From assembly GCA_017463585.1 (NCBI GenBank), contig JAFTOX010000001.1, forward strand, positions 60,301 through 124,300: a DNA stretch of 64,000 nucleotides, read 5' to 3'. Both the position numbers and the translations under genes were made by a program. A model generated the notes under the pieces. It worked only from the letters and a program-made list of their open reading frames with translations. It searched no databases and was not told the DNA's origin. Positions 1-8,247 of the stretch are shown one piece after another; the first letter of the stretch is position 1; the number at the start of each line of letters is the position of its first letter. This DNA comes from Rikenellaceae bacterium. GTDB lineage: Bacteria; Bacteroidota; Bacteroidia; Bacteroidales; Rikenellaceae.

Positions 1-78
1 GGGTGGAGCGTGGCAATCATCGTCTGCCGACTAACCCTCCCCGTCGAACGTCTTGCTCAACTATTCAAATCGCTATGA
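1..78 (+). CDS. ECF transporter transmembrane subunit (CbiQ-like), C-terminal end only
   Basis: An open frame from base 1 ends with TGA at 76-78, overlapping the ATG of the next gene as ATGA. The 25 visible residues are a hydrophobic stretch (GWSVAIIVCRL) followed by an amphipathic tail ending in LFKSL. The coupled overlap with an ECF-type ATPase gene is the usual arrangement of CbiQ/EcfT followed by CbiO/EcfA. The identity rests mostly on that context, because the diagnostic Ala-Arg-Gly motifs of EcfT would lie upstream of the window. Confidence 0.55.
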   Translation, partial: GWSVAIIVCRLTLPVERLAQLFKSL

Positions 79-782
79 GTCACCATTTTATACTTTTCGA
101 CGACATTCACTACCAATACTCTGCCGAGCGCGAGGCGTTGCGTGGGGTGACCCTGCGGCTCGACCACGGCGAGAAGGTTGCCCTCGTCGGAGCAAATGGG
201 GCGGGAAAATCGACCCTGTTGTTGCACGCAAACGGACTGCTCACGCCCTCGCAGGGGCGGGTCGTGGTGGGCGGTGCGACCCTCACCCGAAAGACCCTCT
301 CGGTGATTCGACAGACGGTCGGATTAGTATTTCAAAATCCAGACGATCAACTCTTTATGCCCTCTGTCGAGGAGGACATTGCCTTCGGACCAGCCAATAT
401 GCGCCTCACCGCCGAGGAGATCGAAGAGCGGGTTGTGCGGGCGTTGCAGGCGGTTGGTGCTACGGAACTTCGACACCGCTCACCGCACCAGCTCTCGGGC
501 GGCGAAAAGCGACGGGTGGCGATTGCGACGGTGCTGGCGATGGAGCCCTCGATTCTCGTTATGGACGAGCCGACGGCGGGGCTCGATCCACGTGCACGGA
601 GGCAGATTATCACCCTCCTACGCACGTTTGCGCATACCGCCCTCATCGCCACACACGACCTCGAAATGGCGCGTGAGCTATGTCCACGCACAGTCGTAAT
701 GCACTCAGGACGCATTGCCGCCGACGGCACAACCCGCGAACTACTTGACAATACGCAACTTATGGATCGTTGCGGATTATAA
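75..782 (+). CDS. cbiO: energy-coupling factor ABC transporter ATPase (cobalt/nickel CbiO type)
   Basis: A 235-residue ATPase that would power uptake of a metal ion or vitamin together with the T subunit encoded just before it. Walker A is GANGAGKST (about residues 39-47), the Q-loop lies in VFQNPDDQLF, the ABC signature is LSGGEKRRV, Walker B is ILVMDEPTAGLD, and the switch His is in ATHDLEMA. The QNPDDQLF segment is typical of CbiO/EcfA rather than of other importers. The frame is open further upstream, but ATG 75 overlaps the previous stop and begins the normal N-terminus. A hairpin terminator follows. The substrate (Co or Ni) is inferred from the family; subunits M and N are outside the window. 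Confidence 0.85.
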   Translation: MSHHFILFDDIHYQYSAEREALRGVTLRLDHGEKVALVGANGAGKSTLLLHANGLLTPSQGRVVVGGATLTRKTLSVIRQTVGLVFQNPDDQLFMPSVEEDIAFGPANMRLTAEEIEERVVRALQAVGATELRHRSPHQLSGGEKRRVAIATVLAMEPSILVMDEPTAGLDPRARRQIITLLRTFAHTALIATHDLEMARELCPRTVVMHSGRIAADGTTRELLDNTQLMDRCGL

Positions 783-806
783 ACCGAGCTCTCATTTCAC
801 CATATG

Positions 807-839
807 AACAGCCTGTTGCGTGGAGCGCAATGGGCTGTT
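807..839 (+). terminator. terminator hairpin after the ECF ATPase gene
   Basis: Arms AACAGCC and GGCTGTT enclose a second stem TTGCG/CGCAA, 25 nt after the stop codon. The T tract after it is short, so efficiency is uncertain. Confidence 0.6.
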
Positions 840-914
840 TGGCGTATATACATATATATAAAATAGGGCAAAATGGGGGTTTCGTTGGAAAAATTGGGCT
901 GTTCGTTGAATTTA

Positions 915-946
915 TTTTGACCGAATGTGTTGCGGTTTTACTTTTG
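915..946 (+). promoter_or_regulatory. Bacteroidetes-type promoter of the surface lipoprotein operon
   Basis: TTTTG at 915-919 is followed after 19 nt by TACTTTTG at 939-946, matching the -33 TTTG and -7 TAnnTTTG consensus of the Bacteroidetes primary sigma factor. It lies about 75 nt before the first lipoprotein gene and is the only clear promoter ahead of the seven genes. Confidence 0.7.
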
Positions 947-1021
947 TAGTCGTTAATTGAAGGAGTGTTCGGTCGCTAAACACGACCGAATTGAATGCGA
1001 GAAAAAAAGTACAACAACACA

Positions 1022-2761
1022 ATGAATAGATTTCTGATAATGTTGACCGCACTGAGCCTGCTGGCCGTGTCGTGCGAACAGATCGATACCCCGACCATCG
1101 ACGTTCCCGAAGGTAAGGTGCGCGTGACAATCAAAAGTGGTACACCCCAAAGCCGTACGTCGGTAGCCGAAAATGGTCTTTCGACCACCTGGTGCAACGA
1201 CGACCAGATCGCCGTATGGGCATCGAACGGTTCGACTAACGTGCTGAATGCTCAGCCTTTCGGGGTCTACTACTCGATGGGTAACTACGTCGAATTTACC
1301 ACCGACATCACTCCGATGGGCGACGGTACGTTCACCTACTATGCGACTCACCCCCTGCCCGCAACCGTTTCGGGTACGAAGGCAACCTTCCCCATTGAGC
1401 GTGTGCAGCAGGGTTCGTTCGACGGCACGAACGACATCTTGGTGGCCTACCCCGCAACGGGTCTGGCACTCGAAAATGAAGATGCCGAGGTGAGCCTCAC
1501 ATTCAAACACAAAATGCATACGTTCCGAATGTTCGTGCCCGACGATGTGGAGGGTATGGGCGAGCCTATTCGTCGTATCGACATCACCTTCCCCGCTCAG
1601 GTTGCAGGTGACGTGACCATCGATTACGCCTCGCCAACCACCGCCGCAACGCTCGCAAATGGCTCGGAGGTGATCTCGGTCGAGATTCCCGAGGGTCTTT
1701 CGGCGTCGAGCGAGGCACAGCGTAAGTATGCCTATGCGGTCTTCTTCCCCGCAACAATGAACGAGAGCGACCAGATCACATTCACCGTGAGCACCGACAA
1801 CTACCGCTCGGTGCAGTCGTTCGGTGCTCGTTCGCTCAGCGAGGGTGGTAGCACCCCCGTGCGTCTGACCTGCTCGCCCGACAACCGCACCATTCTGCGT
1901 TTCCGTATCGGACAGAACTTCCTTGGCGAAGATCCTACGAAAGTTACTTTCACGGCCGCAATCGGCGAGGCTGTGGCCGACTGCGCTACAACGTTCGACA
2001 AGTATGGTTACTACGATCTGGACGTGACCGACCTCGAAGGTCTGGCGGGTCAGTCGATCACCGTTACCTACGAGTCGGAGAACGCTATTGTCACTCAGTC
2101 GCTTACGCTACCCAACTACGCAGCGGGCAAGTTGACCAATATCGAGCTGACCGTACCCTATCTGTTGTATGAGGATTTCAGCACGGTTGGCAACATCAGC
2201 TCGAACGACGGCTACACAGGTGGTTTCTCGACAGGTACCAAAGATGGCGTTTCGTTCCTCAACGGCTGGAGTGGCGGTCGCGTCGGTGCAAGTGCAGGTA
2301 CAGCAATCCGTATCGCTTGCCGCCGAGAAACAAGTGCCGACTACCCCGCACGTGTCGATACCGCTCCATTGAGTGGCCTGAAAGCGGGCGCAAATGTATC
2401 GGTTTCTTGGACATTCGATTACTCGATGGATCGTCAGGAGGGCGGTGTGGCTATCAGTATGCCGCTGCTGGGTCAGTATGTATATCTCGGTTCGACCACA
2501 ACGCAGGGTGCTATTAAGAGTGGTACGAACTTCTATACGTCGGGTATCGGAGGTCAGGATGGTTCGTTCCCCGTCAATTTCTACCTGAACGAGGTCGGAG
2601 GTTCTTATACCACAATATCGAACACCTATAACTACGTTATGGCAAATTGCGGTTCGACCACTCGTCTGACCTGGCTCACCACAAACGAGCACAAGGCCGG
2701 CACAACAAATGGCACATATTGGCTCTACATCGACAACGTGAAGGTTTCAATTGCGAAATAA
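1022..2761 (+). CDS. fimbrillin-like surface lipoprotein
   Basis: A 579-residue predicted lipoprotein. The signal peptide ends in LLAVSC with lipidated Cys18, followed by a β-strand (KVRVTIKSG) and the motif SRTSV at Arg45. The segment after it (TTWCNDDQIAVWA) is the usual start of fimbrillin-like/Mfa-like domains of Bacteroidales. A second part from about residue 380 (LLYEDFSTVGNISSNDGYTG onward) looks like a β-sandwich, possibly carbohydrate-binding. ATG 995 is an alternative start; 1022 gives a cleaner signal peptide. It is first in an operon of lipoproteins and barrels. The family is judged by pattern only; no enzyme motif is visible. Confidence 0.7.
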   Translation: MNRFLIMLTALSLLAVSCEQIDTPTIDVPEGKVRVTIKSGTPQSRTSVAENGLSTTWCNDDQIAVWASNGSTNVLNAQPFGVYYSMGNYVEFTTDITPMGDGTFTYYATHPLPATVSGTKATFPIERVQQGSFDGTNDILVAYPATGLALENEDAEVSLTFKHKMHTFRMFVPDDVEGMGEPIRRIDITFPAQVAGDVTIDYASPTTAATLANGSEVISVEIPEGLSASSEAQRKYAYAVFFPATMNESDQITFTVSTDNYRSVQSFGARSLSEGGSTPVRLTCSPDNRTILRFRIGQNFLGEDPTKVTFTAAIGEAVADCATTFDKYGYYDLDVTDLEGLAGQSITVTYESENAIVTQSLTLPNYAAGKLTNIELTVPYLLYEDFSTVGNISSNDGYTGGFSTGTKDGVSFLNGWSGGRVGASAGTAIRIACRRETSADYPARVDTAPLSGLKAGANVSVSWTFDYSMDRQEGGVAISMPLLGQYVYLGSTTTQGAIKSGTNFYTSGIGGQDGSFPVNFYLNEVGGSYTTISNTYNYVMANCGSTTRLTWLTTNEHKAGTTNGTYWLYIDNVKVSIAK

Positions 2762-2805
2762 ACAAAACAACAAAAAAATAATAACAAACTAAAAATCAAA
2801 CCATT

Positions 2806-3555
2806 ATGACAAAAATCAAAACTTTGGCACTGCTCTTCGCCGCAGCACTCGCAATGGTGGGTTGCTCGGAGAATGGGTTGGAGTCGGGTCAAGGCCGCGC
2901 AAGCGTAGCCCTGTCGACCGATGACTCAGCCATCGATCTGTCGCGTGCAAGCCTCGGTCTTGCGAAGCCCGCCGCAGCAGACTTCGCTCTGACGATCTCG
3001 GACGCTACGGGCAACGTCCTGAGCGAGTGGAATTCAATCGCCGACTACGACGAGACAACTCTCTACAACGTTGGCAACTACTCGGCTACGGCTACCTATG
3101 GTAAGACCTCGGTCGAGGCTTTCGAGACCCCCTGCTTCGTGGGCACCAAGGAGTTCGCCATCATCAACGACCAGACCACCGCAGTGAAGATCACCGCTTA
3201 CGTGGCTAACGCAGTAGTTAAAATCGAGTGCAGCGACGCATTCAAGAACTACTTTACCGATTATTCGTTCACGCTGACTACGGCTGCCGGCACCGAGATT
3301 CCCTTCGTTGCAGGCGAGAGCCGTCGCGCATTTATCGACCCCTACAATTTCAGCGTTGAGGGCTCGGCAACAACCCAGACCGGCTCGACTGTCAAGATCA
3401 GCAAGTCGTTCTCGAACATCGTTGCCAAGACGCTCTACACCGTTAAATTCGACGTTAATTCGGGCAACGTAGGTGGCGCAACCGTTACGGTTACGTTCAA
3501 CGATGAGCCCGTAGCCGAGATCCCCGTTGATATCGAGCTGAACGACGAAATCTAA
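2806..3555 (+). CDS. DUF4493-type surface lipoprotein
   Basis: A 249-residue lipoprotein with lipobox AMVGC (Cys20). The mature part is all-β in pattern: GRASVALSTDD, then DLSRASL with Arg47, then FALTISDATGNVLSEW and the LYNVGNYSATATYG block typical of DUF4493 domains, where a Tyr-rich turn precedes a CFVGTKEFAI strand. It is 44 nt downstream of the previous gene across an A-rich leader, so it is probably co-transcribed. It is shorter than its two downstream relatives and holds a single domain. Function is unknown; surface exposure is inferred from the family and from co-encoded barrels. Confidence 0.7.
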   Translation: MTKIKTLALLFAAALAMVGCSENGLESGQGRASVALSTDDSAIDLSRASLGLAKPAAADFALTISDATGNVLSEWNSIADYDETTLYNVGNYSATATYGKTSVEAFETPCFVGTKEFAIINDQTTAVKITAYVANAVVKIECSDAFKNYFTDYSFTLTTAAGTEIPFVAGESRRAFIDPYNFSVEGSATTQTGSTVKISKSFSNIVAKTLYTVKFDVNSGNVGGATVTVTFNDEPVAEIPVDIELNDEI

Positions 3556-3591
3556 TCAATTTACAAACAAGACAAAACGAAAAGACGAAAT

Positions 3592-4821
3592 ATGAAACTG
3601 TTCAAATTCATATCGACCGTAGCTCTCGCACTGAGCATTGGCTTGGTAGGTTGCGAGCGCGACAAAATCGGTTACGGCGACAAAGAGGGTGCTACGGGCA
3701 CATTGTCGTTTATGAAGTTCGACGTGAAGACCTCGACCGACATCGAGATCATCTCGCGTGCAGCAACTTCGGCTACCTACAACTACGTGATCCGTATCTT
3801 CGACGCCAACGGCGATCAGGTGGGTGCGGACTATATCTATGGTCAGATGCCCGAAAGCATCGTGCTCACTACGGGTACCTACTCGATGAAGATCCAATCG
3901 CAGTCGCAGATCCCCTCGGCTGAGTTCGAGTCTCCGGTCTACGGCGCAACGGTTGAGAATATCGTAATCGAGGAGGATAAGACCACCGACGTAGGCGTAA
4001 TCACTTGTAAGTTGATCAATATCAAGGTTTCGGTTGGCTACAACGAGGCTATGTGGGCTGTTCTTGGCGACGACGCAAACGTGCTGGTTGAGATCGGCGA
4101 CGGTGCGCTGAACTTCGCTAAGGGCGAGTCGCAGAATGGTTACTTTGCTGCTCCTGAGGTATCGAACGCTATGACCGTTAAGTTCGCTGGTACGGTCGAT
4201 GGCAACTACGCAACGATGACCCGCGCATTCACCGACGTGAAGGCAGGTCAGTGGCGCAAGATCAACTTCATTATGACCGTTAATGAGGAGGGTGACGCTA
4301 CCTTCGACGTTATTGTCGAGGATTGGTGCGACGAGAAGGAGCTGGCAAACAATATCGACGTAAGCGAAGAGGTTATCGGTCCCGACCCCGAGGCTGGCGA
4401 GGGCGAAGAGGAGAACCCCGACGCTCCGAAGGTTATCTACAAGGGTGGCTCGGTTCCCACATCACCGATCGTAATCACCGACGGTATGCAGCTCGGCTTC
4501 ACGATCTCGGCTCCGAAGGGCATCGCAGGTCTGTCGGTTGACATCGCATCGGACAACGCTGACTTCAACAACGACGTTCTGTCGATGGGTATCTCGCCGA
4601 TCGATCTGGTTAATCCGAGTGAGGCTCAGATCTCGATCTGCGATATGTTCGGTCTGCCTTATGGCTCGAACCTTGTTGGTCAGACTGAGACCGCATTCGA
4701 CCTGTCGGGCGCTGTGACTCCGCTGTTGGGCTTCCCCGGCACTCACTCGTTCACGTTGACCATTACCGACGCTGAGGGCAATTCGACCTCGACCACTATC
4801 AAAATGAAAGTTAACGAATAA
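3592..4821 (+). CDS. DUF4493-type surface lipoprotein with C-terminal acidic linker and β-domain
   Basis: A 409-residue lipoprotein (lipobox GLVGC, Cys21). Residues about 35-245 follow the DUF4493 pattern: TGTLSFMKFDV, IISRAATS with Arg56, YNYVIRIFDANGDQV, LTTGTYSMKIQS, and a VITCKLINIKVSVGY strand pair. An acidic linker (PDPEAGEGEEENPD) then leads to a second domain of about 140 residues ending in FTLTITDAEGNSTSTTIKM. That end resembles an immunoglobulin-like cap, which is an inference. It shares domain type and Arg motif with its neighbours, pointing to paralogous subunits of one assembly. Codon choice is strongly biased, as in highly expressed genes here. Confidence 0.7.
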   Translation: MKLFKFISTVALALSIGLVGCERDKIGYGDKEGATGTLSFMKFDVKTSTDIEIISRAATSATYNYVIRIFDANGDQVGADYIYGQMPESIVLTTGTYSMKIQSQSQIPSAEFESPVYGATVENIVIEEDKTTDVGVITCKLINIKVSVGYNEAMWAVLGDDANVLVEIGDGALNFAKGESQNGYFAAPEVSNAMTVKFAGTVDGNYATMTRAFTDVKAGQWRKINFIMTVNEEGDATFDVIVEDWCDEKELANNIDVSEEVIGPDPEAGEGEEENPDAPKVIYKGGSVPTSPIVITDGMQLGFTISAPKGIAGLSVDIASDNADFNNDVLSMGISPIDLVNPSEAQISICDMFGLPYGSNLVGQTETAFDLSGAVTPLLGFPGTHSFTLTITDAEGNSTSTTIKMKVNE

Positions 4822-4835
4822 TCAAACCGAAACAG

Positions 4836-6614
4836 ATGAAAAAGATCATAACATACATTGCACTTGGTCTTGCCGTAGCCTTCGGTGCGACTTCGTGCAG
4901 CCAAGACAACACCCCCGTCGAGGGTAAGGGCGAATTTGCGCTCAAAGTCTTGTTTGACGACCAGACTCGTGCTACGGCCGAGGAGCTGGCTGAAAATTGC
5001 ACTATCAATATCTACAACTCGGAGGGTCTGATCCGTACCTATGAGGGTATCGACGCAATGCCTTCGAAGATGTGGCTGGTAACGGGCGACTATCGTTGCG
5101 ACATCTTGGCTGGTACCGAGAGCGCAGCATCGTTCACCGATAAGACTTACAAAGGCTCTAAGTCATTCACCATCAAGGCGGGCGAAACCACAACCGTCAG
5201 CATCGAGTGCCGCGTGAACAACGTGGTTGCAGCAGTTGCTTTCGACGAGACCATCGCTGACCAATTCTCGACTTTCGAGGCTCAGGTGGGTGGCGAGCTG
5301 ACTGCCGAGAAGGCTCTGACCTTCAATGCGTCGAGCGCTTCGGTTGGTTACTTCACGCTGGCAAGCGGCAACAGTTCGCTGCTGTGGCAGTTCTCGGGTA
5401 CGCACGTTAAGTATGGAGCGTTCACCAAGAGCGGCTCGATCGACGGCGTTGAGAAGGGCAAGAAGTACACGCTGACCTTCACCTACACCAAGGGGACTCC
5501 CGAGGGTGAGTTGGTATTCGACATCGAGGTTGTCAAGACCACCGAGGACATCGAGGACAACATCATCTTCGAGGCCGATCCTACGGGCGTTGCAGCCGTA
5601 GGCAAGTGGGAGGTTTGGGCTACCCACGCTACGCTCAAAGCAAACGTTTCGGAGAGCGAGTTTGGCTCGGAGGGCATCGCAATTCAGGTACGCGCTCAGG
5701 GCTCGGAGGAGTGGACCGTAATCGACGCTGAGAAGGCGGGCGACAACCTCTTCTCGGTTGTTGCTGCGGGTCTGACTCCCGAAACCACCTATGAGTATCA
5801 GTTGGTTGTAAACGGCGAGGCAGTAGGTTCGTCAAAGACCTTCAAGACCGACTACGTTACGACTCTCCCCAACGCAGGTATGGAGGATTGGAACTCGGAC
5901 GAGGGCTGGCCTATGCCCTACGCTACGGGTGGCACCTCGTGGTGGGGCAACGGTAACAAGGCTGCCGATATGGCAGGTTTGGTGATCAGCGAGAGCGACG
6001 CCTCGACCTACTCGGAGGGTACCAAGTCGGCGAAGCTGAGCGGTAAGCAAATCAAGATCCTGACCATCGACAAGGTCGCTCCGGGTAACCTGTTCTCGGG
6101 TTCGTTCGTTGCAACCGTAGGTACGAAGGGTGGTAAGGTTAATTTCGGCCGTCCGTTCACGGCTCGCCCGTCGGCATTGAAGGTCGATTACAAATACACT
6201 TGTGGCGCAATTACCCACGACGAGGGTGGTCCGTCGGACGACACTACCCCGCACGGAGTTGGCGATCCCGACCGTTGCCACATCTATATCGCACTGGGCG
6301 ATTGGGACTATAAGACCTATGGCGGTTCGGCCGATAGCCCCGTACAGGTGAATACGACCGACGTTTCGACTCTGTTCAACCCCAACAGCGACGCTGTGAT
6401 CGCTTATGGCGAGCTGGTTAAGGGCGAGAGCGTAAGCGATTGGACCGAGGAGGTTATCCGCTTGAAGTACAAGGATACCGAGCGTCGTCCGACACACATC
6501 ATCATCTCGTGCTCGTCGTCGAAGCTGGGTGACTACCTGACCGGTAGCTACAACAGCGTGCTTTGGGTCGATGATTTCGAGTTGATCTACGACCAGAATG
6601 TCGTAACTGAATAA
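4836..6614 (+). CDS. DUF4493 plus PCMD-domain surface lipoprotein
   Basis: A 592-residue lipoprotein with lipobox ATSC (Cys21). The N-terminal DUF4493-like domain contains GEFALKVLFDDQTRATAEE with Arg45. A middle fibronectin-III-like segment (KWEVWATHATLKANVSES to TYEYQLVVNGEAVGSSKTF) links to a C-terminal domain of about 240 residues. That domain begins at LPNAGMEDWNSDEGWPMPYA and includes GGKVNFGRPFTARPSALKVD, the hallmark of PCMD (putative carbohydrate metabolism domain). The Trp-rich, jelly-roll-like PCMD fold suggests glycan binding, not proven. It starts 14 nt after the preceding stop. The same FN3-PCMD end recurs in the last gene of the operon. Confidence 0.75.
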   Translation: MKKIITYIALGLAVAFGATSCSQDNTPVEGKGEFALKVLFDDQTRATAEELAENCTINIYNSEGLIRTYEGIDAMPSKMWLVTGDYRCDILAGTESAASFTDKTYKGSKSFTIKAGETTTVSIECRVNNVVAAVAFDETIADQFSTFEAQVGGELTAEKALTFNASSASVGYFTLASGNSSLLWQFSGTHVKYGAFTKSGSIDGVEKGKKYTLTFTYTKGTPEGELVFDIEVVKTTEDIEDNIIFEADPTGVAAVGKWEVWATHATLKANVSESEFGSEGIAIQVRAQGSEEWTVIDAEKAGDNLFSVVAAGLTPETTYEYQLVVNGEAVGSSKTFKTDYVTTLPNAGMEDWNSDEGWPMPYATGGTSWWGNGNKAADMAGLVISESDASTYSEGTKSAKLSGKQIKILTIDKVAPGNLFSGSFVATVGTKGGKVNFGRPFTARPSALKVDYKYTCGAITHDEGGPSDDTTPHGVGDPDRCHIYIALGDWDYKTYGGSADSPVQVNTTDVSTLFNPNSDAVIAYGELVKGESVSDWTEEVIRLKYKDTERRPTHIIISCSSSKLGDYLTGSYNSVLWVDDFELIYDQNVVTE

Positions 6615-6635
6615 AATTTACTCTACCAAACTACA

Positions 6636-7373
6636 ATGTTTAGAAAGATTTTTCTGACACTGATGCTGATTGCAGCGGGCACGTTGGGTGCCCGCGCGCA
6701 GCATTTTGATCGCGGTATCGAAACCAATGCTACGGTCTTTGTCCCCAAGGGTCAGTGGATCGTGGGCGGTAATGTTTCGTACTCGACGCACGACAACGAG
6801 AACTATAAGTTCTTGGTCGTTGAAAATATCAACTCGACGGGTTACAACTTCAAGGTCAGCCCGATGTTCGCCTACGCCATCAAGGACAATATGGCACTTG
6901 GTGCGCGCGTGGGTTACAACCGTCAGTTGCTCAAAATCAACAATGCCGATCTGAACCTTGGTGAGGATATGAATCTGGGCGTTTCGGACTATTACAGCCT
7001 GAAACACACCACAACGGGTAGCGCAATCTATCGCTACTACATCACCTTGGGTCAGAACAAGCGCTTCGCACTGTTCAACGAGATGCAGCTCTCGTATGGC
7101 TATGGTCAATCGAAGCTGGTCGACAATAGCGGCGCAGCGGTAACGGGTACCTACGAAACCACAAACGAATATGCAATCGGTTGCTCGCCCGGTTTGGTTG
7201 CCTTCATCAACAACAGTATCGCTGTGGAGGTCAATGTGGGCGTGCTCGGATTCAACTACACGCATACAAAGCAGGTGACCGACCAAGTTTATGTCGGCTA
7301 CCGTAAAGCCTCGCAGATGAACTTCAAGATCAACATCTTCTCCATCGCGCTGGGTATTGCTTTCTACTTGTAA
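6636..7373 (+). CDS. outer-membrane β-barrel protein, first of two paralogues
   Basis: A 245-residue protein with a cleavable signal peptide ending ARAQ and no lipobox. After FVPKGQWIVGGNVSYS come alternating amphipathic strands rich in Tyr, Gly and Asn, ending in a terminal strand IFSIALGIAFYL with a C-terminal aromatic-leucine end typical of outer-membrane barrels. It is similar to the next gene in the FVPKGQ block and the KRFALFNEMQLSYGYGQ block. Lying between lipoprotein genes, it may be the membrane anchor or export partner for them (inference). The exact barrel family is not recognised. Confidence 0.65.
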   Translation: MFRKIFLTLMLIAAGTLGARAQHFDRGIETNATVFVPKGQWIVGGNVSYSTHDNENYKFLVVENINSTGYNFKVSPMFAYAIKDNMALGARVGYNRQLLKINNADLNLGEDMNLGVSDYYSLKHTTTGSAIYRYYITLGQNKRFALFNEMQLSYGYGQSKLVDNSGAAVTGTYETTNEYAIGCSPGLVAFINNSIAVEVNVGVLGFNYTHTKQVTDQVYVGYRKASQMNFKINIFSIALGIAFYL

Positions 7374-7388
7374 TCGGACGTTGACCAA

Positions 7389-8237
7389 ATGAGATTTATC
7401 GAAAAGATAGTATACCTGCTCATCGTTGGACTTTTTGCCGCAACGACAGCCTTGGCACAGACACCCTCGGAGGTGGTTGCGGACGAGGTTGCCCAGCCCG
7501 TCAAAAAGACCAAAGCTCAACTCGCCGACTCCGCCTCGCGTGTGATTCGAGTGCCGAACGAAGGTGCGCGCGTTGATCGTGGTATCTACCAATATCTGTT
7601 CATTCCTAAGGGACAGGTGCTGGCAGGTACGACGCTCTCGTTCGCACATTTGAACAGCAACGATAGCCAATTTATGCTGATGATCGACGGTTTGGAGGCC
7701 GAGTGCTCGATGACGCAGATATCGCCCTTTATCGGTGTGAGCTACGCCAAGAATCAGGTGCTCGGAGCACGATTTGCATACCAGACTACACGTGGCAAGG
7801 TCGATAACGTATCGCTCCAAGCGGGTGATAACGAGGACTATACCTTCACGTTGAACAACGTAAACCTCGTGCAGCGCAGCTACGCCGGAGCACTGTTCCA
7901 CCGAGCATACATCGGACTGGATCTGCGCGGACGCTTTGCGCTTTTCAACGAGACCCGTGTCGAATTTTCGTTCGGCCGCAACACGTTCAACTACGGCGAA
8001 AATGAGCTCGACCAATATACTAAAAACCGTCAAGTGGGCGTTACCTTCCACCCGGGCGTAGCGGTTTGCATTATGAACAACGTGAGTATGCACGCCTCGA
8101 TCGGTATTGGTGGAGTCCGAATGTCGGACTCGCGCGTCTACAACGGCGCCGAAATGATCGGCAAACGTACGGCAATGAATGCCAACTTCCGCATCAACCT
8201 AACAGATATTTCACTCGGCATTACGCTACACTTATAA
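7389..8237 (+). CDS. outer-membrane β-barrel protein, second paralogue
   Basis: A 282-residue protein with signal peptide ending in ALAQ. It has an extra segment of about 45 residues (SEVVADEVAQPVKKTKAQL) before the conserved block IFIPKGQ-like start (QYLFIPKGQVLAGTTLSFA). A barrel pattern follows, with GRFALFNETRVEFSFGR matching the paralogue and a final strand ISLGITLHL. The gap to the previous gene is 15 nt, so translation is probably coupled in the operon. The N-terminal extension could reach into the periplasm. No catalytic motif is seen, and the role is inferred from context only. Confidence 0.65.
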   Translation: MRFIEKIVYLLIVGLFAATTALAQTPSEVVADEVAQPVKKTKAQLADSASRVIRVPNEGARVDRGIYQYLFIPKGQVLAGTTLSFAHLNSNDSQFMLMIDGLEAECSMTQISPFIGVSYAKNQVLGARFAYQTTRGKVDNVSLQAGDNEDYTFTLNNVNLVQRSYAGALFHRAYIGLDLRGRFALFNETRVEFSFGRNTFNYGENELDQYTKNRQVGVTFHPGVAVCIMNNVSMHASIGIGGVRMSDSRVYNGAEMIGKRTAMNANFRINLTDISLGITLHL

Positions 8238-8247
8238 TACGATGATT

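Noticed and set aside
6618..8093. Minus-strand open frame of 491 codons opposite the two barrel genes
   Set aside because: It mirrors the plus-strand genes, which have signal peptides, barrel pattern and normal spacing. The antisense protein is His/Val/Arg-rich without domains, a by-product of the codon bias (avoided TTA, CTA and TCA on the sense strand).
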